A stretch of DNA of 11,449 bases, from NCBI RefSeq assembly GCF_004769635.1, contig NZ_RQGH01000025.1, positions 1 to 11,449 of the forward strand. Reading direction: 5' to 3'. The DNA is from Leptospira jelokensis. Its GTDB lineage: Bacteria > Spirochaetota > Leptospiria > Leptospirales > Leptospiraceae. Under the pieces are notes generated by a model that was given only the letters and a program-made list of their open reading frames with translations, was not told where the DNA came from and did not search any database. Shown here piece by piece: positions 1-5,555 of the stretch (position 1 is its first letter; every line of letters begins with the position of its first letter). The translations under genes were made by a program, and so were the position numbers.

Positions 1-370
1 TATTTACTTTGTAGAAATTAAATAAGAAAAGTTCATCATTATGTCGTAGTGTGTGACTTATTTTGGATACCCAAAAGGGCAATATATCTCCTTTCTTTAG
101 ATATTTTCGAAGATAGTGAAATGGAAATATGTTTGTGTTACTTAAAAGACTTAACTTTCCTATTTTGAGGGAAGTTTCATATATGCATTCAAGCAAAGAA
201 ATTTCTTTTAAAGCTAGCTGAATGTTTTGTTCAATAGACCAAAGAGATTTATGAATCATGTATTCAATCCTAAATTGGGAGGATGAGGCAAACTTAGCCT
301 CATCTCTTCCCAGTTTTTCGACATATTTTATTTGCCATAGAAATTCAACTTTTTTGCTTTCAGATGTCAT
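1..370 (-). CDS. Unrecognised protein, 3'-truncated by the window edge
   Basis: An open frame starts at ATG 370-368 and runs 123 codons to the left edge without a stop, so the C-terminus is outside the window. The start codon overlaps the stop of the upstream primase-helicase gene in an ATGA arrangement (TGA at 369-367), typical of translational coupling. This is the main reason to believe the gene, together with normal codon use over its whole length. The visible part begins MTSESKKVEFLWQIKYVEKL. It is mostly charged and hydrophobic helical sequence, with one cysteine and no signal peptide or membrane segment. I recognise no family. From its position it is the third gene of the replication-type operon and may be an accessory protein of the same element (inference). 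Confidence 0.7.
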   Translation of the reverse strand, partial: MTSESKKVEFLWQIKYVEKLGRDEAKFASSSQFRIEYMIHKSLWSIEQNIQLALKEISLLECIYETSLKIGKLSLLSNTNIFPFHYLRKYLKKGDILPFWVSKISHTLRHNDELFLFNFYKVN

Positions 371-2541
371 ACTGCGATCCCTAATTGACAATTTGCTTCA
401 AACTCCTTGATTTCGTCTTGATGTTGAGAGATGAGTTTCGCTTGAGAATGCTGATCTTCTCTGGATTTTTTATATATAAGATACTTTCTGACACCATTTG
501 ACCTTATTTGTTTGAAGTTTTTTTTCTTTAATATCTTTCCGACTTTGTCTCTAGTGAGAAGTCGTTTGATACTCTCACTTTGAATTTGGTCTATTATTTC
601 TGAGGCACTTAAGATTTCTTTTTCATCGAATTCTTCTTGAGGTTTATTCATGAAAAATTCATCTACGTATTCCTCAAAAGCTTCAATTTTCCTAAAGTCT
701 TCATTGATTTCTTCAAATAATTTTACTTCTTCTTCACTGAATGTAGTTGGTTCCTGAAGGACTTCTGTGATAAATTTAATCTCTCCCCAGATTTTTGATG
801 TATCTAAAAGAAGTAGTTCATTAAGCATTATCGAATTAAGTCTAAAAGTAGGAAATCTTCTGTTTCCTGAATCATCCATAAGGATTGAAGTGTCCGTATT
901 AATTGATGCAATAAAGGAACATCGACGCTCAAGTTGAATATCAAGGCGACCGTAGGGAAGGCGATCCGTGAATTCTTTGGAAGTGATTAAGCTTTTTAGG
1001 GAAGACGTATCACTTTTACCTGTCGTACTGTCGAACTCATCCAAATGGATTACTGCCATTGTAGCGACTCTTTTTCTAGAATCTTTGTTATCTGCCTGAA
1101 TAGCTCCTGTGTAGCAATATTCTCTGGGAATGGTTTCAAAAAGCTTATCAAGAAAACGGTTCTTACCAATACCCTGTCGCCCCGATAACACTGGGCATAT
1201 TTCATTGTGTTTCGTCCGTTTGGCTAATAATGAGTAGGTTGCTACTAGCCAGCGTCTCATTACAGATTGAAAAAGTTGACTTTGCTCAGGTTTTTCTAAT
1301 ATAAAATATGAAAGGAATTTTTTTAATTCAGAATCTTCATCTTCTTTCACTTCGATTACAGGAATGTTCTCAGTCCAGTCTATGAATGGGTCATAATCAT
1401 TCCCCGAAATGGACTCCATAGATGCCTCCAAAACATCTTTTTTTATAGCACCAATGGAATCTGTTAGGTTTTGATTGATTTCTTTCCAAATCGTTAAGAA
1501 AATTCGATCAGTAACTGGCGTCCATTCAGCAGTACCAATTTTTCTTATTTCAGCTCTGTTAAGTACAACGTTGTATCGTTTTTGATAGAATAGCTCAAAA
1601 ACAAGATCTAATGCCGTAAATTTTTCCATACCAGTAGTTAGTTTTTTTATATCCTTCCATGCCAGAGGAGATTCTGAATTTTCTAATTCATCTATTTTGC
1701 GTTTTTCATCATTACATGCATTGAGAAGGTCTTCGAATGTTTTGCCTGATTCGATCCAATTCTTAACATCCTGTTTTTCTCTGATAAGCTTTCCATTTTT
1801 AATGATCTCTAGGTCTTTTAGCCCAGGTAATTCAACTATGTAAGCATCGATTTTTGCTATACGAAGAGATTTTAATACTTTTTGAGAGAATTTATATCCT
1901 GGTTCGTCATTGTCTGGGAATATATAAACTGTTTTGTCCTTTAGAAATCGAATAGACTGATCCTGGATCTTATTTGTCCAAGATTCAGCTCCACCACTTG
2001 TCGAAGCAGAATAATCTGGGTTAATACATATATTTTGAACACACTCTGCATTTCCCTCACCTTCGCAAAAGAAAACGATCTTGGATGGAACCAATTTGTG
2101 TAGATTATACAATGTGGGTTGAATGCCATTTTTGCCTTTTTCCCAAGATGCCCCATTATTTTTAGAATGTTGCCAATAGAATTGTTTACTATCTGAAAAA
2201 TTTCTGTTCCTTACTAAGCGAAGTCCAAGTGATTTAAGGTTTTCATCATACCATTCATCGTAGTAGTCTATGTCACTTTCTAGTCTTTGAGTAAATGATT
2301 CTCCAAATACTAATTTACAGGCTTCCTTTTTGGTTAAACCTTTACTCATTAATAGATCGATTACACTACCACCTTCATTAGTTGCATGATCTTTATAACA
2401 TCCCTTTGAGGCGGAAATATGGAACGATCCTACATTATTGTCTAATCGTAACGGATTCAAAGTAAAATATTCATCATCTCGCCAGTAGGCTTTTGGATTA
2501 CCGAAATATTGTTCTATAATATGTTTATCAATTTCAGGCAT
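367..2541 (-). CDS. Primase-helicase: TOPRIM primase fused to VapE-like P-loop helicase
   Basis: A 724-residue replication protein of the kind carried by satellites, plasmids and prophage-like elements. Residues 20-65 look like a CHC2 zinc-ribbon that has lost its cysteines: the GGSVIDLL end (58-64) is kept, but only Cys48 remains. Residues 153-240 form a TOPRIM domain with the catalytic Glu in CEGE (159-162), an STSGGAESW turn (180-188) and the acidic pair in PDND (209-212). Residues 400-600 form a VapE-type (virulence-associated E) helicase, with Walker A GRQGIGKN at 454-461, Walker B VIHLDEFD at 497-504 and the family's GNRRF sensor/arginine motif at 559-563. The C-terminal 120 residues are charged and helical, possibly DNA-binding. 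The start at 2541 follows an AAGAAGG ribosome site and overlaps the upstream stop by 8 nt. By family it should synthesise primers and unwind DNA at the element's own origin. The domain calls are firm; the type of element is inference. Confidence 0.9.
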   Translation of the reverse strand: MPEIDKHIIEQYFGNPKAYWRDDEYFTLNPLRLDNNVGSFHISASKGCYKDHATNEGGSVIDLLMSKGLTKKEACKLVFGESFTQRLESDIDYYDEWYDENLKSLGLRLVRNRNFSDSKQFYWQHSKNNGASWEKGKNGIQPTLYNLHKLVPSKIVFFCEGEGNAECVQNICINPDYSASTSGGAESWTNKIQDQSIRFLKDKTVYIFPDNDEPGYKFSQKVLKSLRIAKIDAYIVELPGLKDLEIIKNGKLIREKQDVKNWIESGKTFEDLLNACNDEKRKIDELENSESPLAWKDIKKLTTGMEKFTALDLVFELFYQKRYNVVLNRAEIRKIGTAEWTPVTDRIFLTIWKEINQNLTDSIGAIKKDVLEASMESISGNDYDPFIDWTENIPVIEVKEDEDSELKKFLSYFILEKPEQSQLFQSVMRRWLVATYSLLAKRTKHNEICPVLSGRQGIGKNRFLDKLFETIPREYCYTGAIQADNKDSRKRVATMAVIHLDEFDSTTGKSDTSSLKSLITSKEFTDRLPYGRLDIQLERRCSFIASINTDTSILMDDSGNRRFPTFRLNSIMLNELLLLDTSKIWGEIKFITEVLQEPTTFSEEEVKLFEEINEDFRKIEAFEEYVDEFFMNKPQEEFDEKEILSASEIIDQIQSESIKRLLTRDKVGKILKKKNFKQIRSNGVRKYLIYKKSREDQHSQAKLISQHQDEIKEFEANCQLGIAV

Positions 2542-2854
2542 TGTAACTACCTTCTTCTCTAGTTTTTGAGGAGGTTATCTTCAAATAAAGTGAAGATTTT
2601 GATTTATCATTCTTTAATGTCTCGATTTTGATTCCAAAATTGAAACCGAATGCATATAAAGTACCAATCCATTGATTCGTAACCTTTGATAAATGAATTC
2701 TTTTAGTTTCATTATCCTTATTCAATTCGATACACGGGTTTAAAAGTATATCCCCTATATTGAAATAATCTTTTATTAAGGATTCCTCCAGTGTTAGTCG
2801 ACCAATACCAATCGTATTCCCGTCGTCCTTTAATTTGTATTGTATTTGTTCCAT
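2534..2854 (-). CDS. Small hypothetical protein upstream of the primase-helicase
   Basis: A 106-residue protein of unrecognised family, first gene of the minus-strand three-gene operon. Its stop (TGA, 2536-2534) overlaps the ATG of the primase-helicase by 8 nt, so the two are probably translated together. The sequence alternates charged and hydrophobic residues, with likely beta strands (IGTLYAFGFNFGIKI, SSLYLKI) and one cysteine. It has no signal peptide or transmembrane segment. A modest AGGCGG ribosome site precedes the ATG at 2854. In mobile elements, small genes directly before a primase-helicase are often DNA-binding or single-strand-binding accessories, but nothing in the residues proves that here. 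The coding call rests on the coupled overlap and the clean frame. Confidence 0.7.
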   Translation of the reverse strand: MEQIQYKLKDDGNTIGIGRLTLEESLIKDYFNIGDILLNPCIELNKDNETKRIHLSKVTNQWIGTLYAFGFNFGIKIETLKNDKSKSSLYLKITSSKTREEGSYNA

Positions 2855-3001
2855 TGAAGCACCGCCTAAATTTTAAAGCCAAAGGTTTGAATTTTGTCTT
2901 ATTTAGTTAGTAGAGGTTCCGAAAACTATTTTCACTTTTTGTGACAGGTATTATGACACTGATATATTCACATAAAGTTTCAGAATCTTTTGGGGTTAAC
3001 A

Positions 3002-3120
3002 ATACCACCTTGTTCCACGTCAGGCACAGATTTCGCTTCTGGATTATGGTTGGTGTAAGACAAAGAATAGGATTAAGTATATACTCTTTAAAATTTGAAA
3101 AAACGTGGTAAAGGTGGTAT
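3002..3120. repeat. Inverted iteron-like repeats, arms about 18 bp
   Basis: The left arm (3002-3020) reads ATACCACCTT, three bases, then CCACGT. The right arm (3103-3120) is its reverse complement, ACGTGG, two bases, then AAGGTGGTAT. This gives 10 perfect plus 6 perfect base pairs with a one-base length difference between arms. Each arm contains a 9-base-period direct repeat: GTGGTA-AAG-GTGGTA on the right and the weaker TACCAC-CTT-GTTCCAC on the left. The arms are 82 bp apart. The repeated hexamer with fixed period suggests protein-binding sites such as iterons or operators rather than an RNA stem. Confidence 0.6.
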
Positions 3121-3248
3121 ATAATAATCTACTCCTTAGTTTTTGTACAATATACTTTAGATTTTTGATCTTTTTAGAATTTTATTTTATATAAATTTAG
3201 AGATTTTCTTCAATTTCAAACCTTCGATTTATTTCTAATTACCTAAAA

Positions 3249-3275
3249 GGTTACACAACTTGGAATTTTGTAACC
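3249..3275 (-). terminator. Likely intrinsic terminator of the DUF3703 gene
   Basis: GGTTACA (3249-3255) pairs with TGTAACC (3269-3275) around a 13-nt loop, and two more A-T pairs can form after one mismatch. Read on the minus strand the stem is followed by TTTTAGG. It lies about 70 bp beyond the stop of the minus-strand DUF3703 gene. The U-run is short, so efficiency is uncertain. Confidence 0.45.
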
Positions 3276-3324
3276 CTTGTAAAATTTGAAATATGTTAGT
3301 TGGCGATAAAACCTTCATAGCAAG

Positions 3325-3732
3325 GCATTAGAGATTACTTTATTTACAGAATCGGTAAATTTGCTTTTATAAAAATTTGAGCAATATCGCTAGAGATAGG
3401 TAGCGGAGTCATAATCCCAACATTGGAACCACCTGTATTGCCTATAGGTGCTCTTCCCAGTATCGATCCTATTCCAGCAACTGCAAGCCGAATGATCTGT
3501 CCTAGTATTTCTTTTTTGTCCTTTTTCCGAATTCCGATCTTTAGCATCCACCAATGATTAACGGTATGAGGGATGGCATTCCTTTGTCCTAGGATATGGG
3601 CTTTTTCTAAATGAGTAAAAGCTTTGTCCCATTTTTTAGAGAAATATAACTCCCTGGCTACTTGCATTTCTTTTTCAAAAGCTTCTTTGATGATTGGATT
3701 CATTTAGATCGATTTCCTTGAATCTCTAATGC
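3325..3732. repeat. Perfect 12-bp inverted repeat bracketing the DUF3703 gene
   Basis: GCATTAGAGATT at 3325-3336 is the exact reverse complement of AATCTCTAATGC at 3721-3732. The left arm lies 7 nt past the DUF3703 stop and the right arm 17 nt before its ATG, so the pair encloses exactly one gene in 408 bp. I see no target-site duplication outside the arms. It could be the ends of a small mobile cassette, a pair of regulator sites, or a long-range stem in the mRNA joining its 5' and 3' ends. Confidence 0.6.
3344..3703 (-). CDS. DUF3703 family protein
   Basis: A 119-residue soluble protein that I recognise as DUF3703. The family core is all here: a helical AREL-F-KKWDKAFTHLEKAHILGQ stretch (17-40), the H46/H50-W51 pair in PHTVNHWW, GQIIR (68-72) and the glycine-rich APIGNTGGSNV segment (85-95). 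The length is normal. The biochemical function of the family is not established. It is commonly found beside czc/cad/mer-type metal resistance genes, which agrees with the divergent operon starting 100 bp away. The conserved histidines could bind metal (inference). An AAGGAA ribosome site precedes the ATG, and a probable terminator lies downstream at 3249-3275. The gene is enclosed by a perfect 12-bp inverted repeat. Confidence 0.85.
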   Translation of the reverse strand: MNPIIKEAFEKEMQVARELYFSKKWDKAFTHLEKAHILGQRNAIPHTVNHWWMLKIGIRKKDKKEILGQIIRLAVAGIGSILGRAPIGNTGGSNVGIMTPLPISSDIAQIFIKANLPIL

Positions 3733-3750
3733 AATGGTCTCTTCCTAAAT

Positions 3751-3777
3751 TTTTCAATCAAATTTTTACTTTACAAT
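3751..3777 (+). promoter_or_regulatory. Weak candidate promoter of the metal-efflux operon
   Basis: TACAAT at 3772-3777 matches five of six bases of a -10 box and lies 25 nt before the leader-gene ATG. The best upstream partner is a poor TTTTCA at 3751-3756, 15 nt away. The metal operon needs a promoter in the 99-bp gap 3704-3802, and no better one is visible. No clear MerR- or ArsR-type dyad overlaps it, except that the 3721-3732 repeat arm lies just upstream. Confidence 0.25.
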
Positions 3778-3802
3778 TTTTTGCCAGAAAGAAGATGTAA
3801 AT

Positions 3803-4192
3803 ATGGGTTCGGTAAGTGCCAAAATACTAGTGGTTTTTTCTTTAATATCTGCTACTATGTTGGCATCTAGCTGCAACTTATTTTGCGAGTTGAATTATCT
3901 TGATAAGATTGCAACTTCATTGCAATTAGATGTAGAGCCATGTCATAACTCTGAAGGAGCTGATGACTCAAAAAGTTGTGAATGGGATTCTGGCACACTG
4001 GATTTAACTCAAAAAGATAAATTCAAAAATTTTTCAATCTTCTTCTCATTACTTCAATACTATACTGTATCTTTTATTAAACAGGATATTAACCAGAGAA
4101 AAGGTTTCCCTGCGTTCGTTTGCTTTAAAGTATTTTTCCATATCCCCTCGGATACTATCATAAGTATCAACTCCATCCGTATCATCATTTAA
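3803..4192 (+). CDS. Small secreted cysteine-rich protein, CzcI-like position
   Basis: A 129-residue protein, first gene of the efflux operon. Residues 1-23 form a signal peptide (AKILVVFSLISATMLASS) ending in ASSC at 21-24, so Cys24 could be a lipidated cysteine under relaxed spirochaetal lipobox rules. After it come a C-x3-C pair (24, 28), a PCHNSE segment (Cys47, His48) and a CEWD segment (Cys59), followed by a charged loop and a hydrophobic C-terminal half with one more cysteine (107). Clustered Cys/His in an exported protein ahead of czcC suggests periplasmic metal binding or sensing, a place often filled by CzcI-like small proteins. That role is inferred from position; I do not recognise a named domain. 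A purine-rich AAAGAAG site lies 8 nt before the ATG. Its stop codon lies in a hairpin that covers the czcC ribosome site. Confidence 0.65.
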   Translation: MGSVSAKILVVFSLISATMLASSCNLFCELNYLDKIATSLQLDVEPCHNSEGADDSKSCEWDSGTLDLTQKDKFKNFSIFFSLLQYYTVSFIKQDINQRKGFPAFVCFKVFFHIPSDTIISINSIRIII

Positions 4193-4236
4193 CCTCCGTT
4201 ATTAGAGTGAATTCTTTTGGTACTCGGAGGTTTTTT
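4191..4236 (+). promoter_or_regulatory. Hairpin sequestering the czcC ribosome-binding site, attenuator-like
   Basis: AACCTCCG (4191-4198) pairs perfectly with CGGAGGTT (4225-4232) around a 26-nt loop, and a T-run to 4236 follows. The right arm contains GGAGG (4226-4230), the Shine-Dalgarno site 8 nt before the czcC ATG at 4239. The TAA of the upstream gene (4190-4192) overlaps the left arm. A ribosome ending there would open the stem and free the czcC site. Without translation the structure would hide it or, given the T-run, end transcription. The pairing is seen; the control role is inferred. Confidence 0.55.
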
Positions 4237-4238
4237 GT

Positions 4239-5555
4239 ATGTACTCATATTTTCTTAGATGGAATTCTTTTTCTATAAAAAACATTTCTATACGGATAAC
4301 ATTCGTATTTCTCGTCGCTTACTCTTTGATCTACGGTGAATCGAACAAAAAAGAGATAAGTTTAAGTGAAATTTTAATTTTGGCAGAGAAGAATTCACCT
4401 TTGCTTATGTCCATGAATTCTGATTTGGAATCATTGTATTATCGAAAAAAACAGGAAGGTATGACTCAGAATCCTTCCGTTACCATTGACTATGGACAAA
4501 GGAGAGCTGCAAACGAATCTGGATCGGAATACTCCTTTCAATTTGAACAACCGATCTATTATCCTGGCAGAAAGGAACTCAAACAGTTGCTTGTTGATAA
4601 TGATGCAAAGATAAAGGAAGTTCAATTTGAGGAAGCTAATAATTCTATTCGCTTGAATTCAATTAAGTTTGCGTATCGTTATTTTATTGCAGATAAAAAA
4701 AGAAATCATGTTAAAGAAAGAATTCGAAGACTTTCCAAGATGGAAACTTATATAAAGGCAAGACCATTTATCACCCCTCAAGCTAAGACAGATTTATTCA
4801 TAATAGAAAGAAGACTATTAGGTTTGAAAAAGCATTTTAACGATTTGGAATTGGATGCTTCCAAAAATTTTGAATCAATGAATTTCTTTTTACGAATGGA
4901 ATCAGCTCCTATTCTATTTCTACCATTTTTTAACGACGGTATCAAGTTTGATCAAGCTGAACTTCTTAAAAAATCTATGAATCAAAATCCTATGATTCTT
5001 GCGGCAAAAGGGGAAATTGAAAAAGCAAAAACAGAGCTTCGGATAGCAAATTTGGAAAAATACCCAGATTATGCACTAGTCAGCCAAATAGGAGAAGACC
5101 GTTCGGGAGTATCCAACCGTTTCTTTGATCTTGGATTGAAATTCAGAGTCCCTGTGTGGGATCAATATCAGAATAAGGTCGGTTCGGCGGAAACTAACTT
5201 GGAAGCTAAAGCCAAGAAACTTTCCTACCAGGAAGATTTGATTCGCATGACTTTTAACCAAGCATATCTTGATTATGAACAAGCGAAATTAAATCTTAGA
5301 TTATTTAATTTATCCAAATTGGATGAAATTGAAAGAGATTTGAATTTTGCTGATCTGGAGTTTACCAAAGCTCGTGTTCAGCTAATCAGCTACTTGGAAT
5401 TAGAAAATCAACTTCATGAGACGCATCATGCTATTTTAGATGCCCAACTAACTCATATAGAAGCTTTTTTAAATCTTTTATATATAACGAATGAAAAAGA
5501 TATCGTAGGAGTATTAAAGAATGTTAACCAGACTTTTGAATACAATTTTAAATAA
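4239..5555 (+). CDS. czcC: CzcC-type outer-membrane efflux channel (TolC/OEP family)
   Basis: A 438-residue TolC-family protein, the outer-membrane exit duct of an RND heavy-metal efflux system. Residues 1-34 are a basic then hydrophobic signal peptide ending near YG/ES, with no lipobox cysteine. Two outer-membrane-efflux repeats follow, roughly 40-225 and 235-420. Landmarks are [11 protein letters not shown] (102-112), the [21 protein letters not shown] helix (250-270), [14 protein letters not shown] (300-313) and the near-C-terminal [12 protein letters not shown] helix (384-395). The length is normal for CzcC. It has a strong GGAGG ribosome site, but that site is locked in a hairpin with the end of the preceding gene. 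The 3' end overlaps czcA by 35 bp, leaving no room for a czcB adaptor. The trimeric channel role is family knowledge; the metal specificity comes from the neighbours. Confidence 0.88.
   Translation: MYSYFLRWNSFSIKNISIRITFVFLVAYSLIYGESNKKEISLSEILILAEKNSPLLMSMNSDLESLYYRKKQEGMTQNPSVTIDYGQRRAANESGSEYSFQFEQPIYYPGRKELKQLLVDNDAKIKEVQFEEANNSIRLNSIKFAYRYFIADKKRNHVKERIRRLSKMETYIKARPFITPQAKTDLFIIERRLLGLKKHFNDLELDASKNFESMNFFLRMESAPILFLPFFNDGIKFDQAELLKKSMNQNPMILAAKGEIEKAKTELRIANLEKYPDYALVSQIGEDRSGVSNRFFDLGLKFRVPVWDQYQNKVGSAETNLEAKAKKLSYQEDLIRMTFNQAYLDYEQAKLNLRLFNLSKLDEIERDLNFADLEFTKARVQLISYLELENQLHETHHAILDAQLTHIEAFLNLLYITNEKDIVGVLKNVNQTFEYNFK

Larger units (their letters stand above)
2855..3343. other. 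Non-coding block, possible origin or control region of the primase element
   Basis: These 489 bases carry no convincing gene. They contain a TTCAC/GTGAC dyad around 2933-2945, an inverted pair of GTGGTA-type repeats (3002-3020 and 3103-3120), a perfect 10-bp palindrome AGTATATACT (3076-3085) and a very AT-rich stretch. By direct count, positions 3121-3240 have 22 G/C in 120 bases (18%), with three TTTAGA words (3156, 3173, 3196). The right part holds a hairpin (3249-3275). Between the inverted repeats the base composition is noticeably more G+C-rich. Repeats beside an AT-rich unwinding stretch, upstream of a primase-helicase operon, fit the layout of a small replication origin (inference). 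The promoter of the minus-strand operon must also be here, but I cannot pick it with confidence. Confidence 0.45.

Noticed and set aside
2980..3072. Minus-strand 30-codon frame with a protein-like product ending VNPKRF
   Set aside because: It begins right after a stop and has no ATG and no ribosome site. At most it is a relic of a decayed gene.
2953..3111. Plus-strand open frame of 52 codons inside the gene-free block
   Set aside because: It has a poor ribosome site and an unusual Phe/Arg/His-rich product without family resemblance, and it runs through both repeat arms. This length is expected by chance.
3095..3125. TTGAAA-N19-TATAAT promoter-like sequence on the plus strand
   Set aside because: It has good boxes but points towards no plus-strand gene for almost 700 bp, and the region is so AT-rich that TATAAT is cheap. 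It could drive a small RNA, but nothing supports this.
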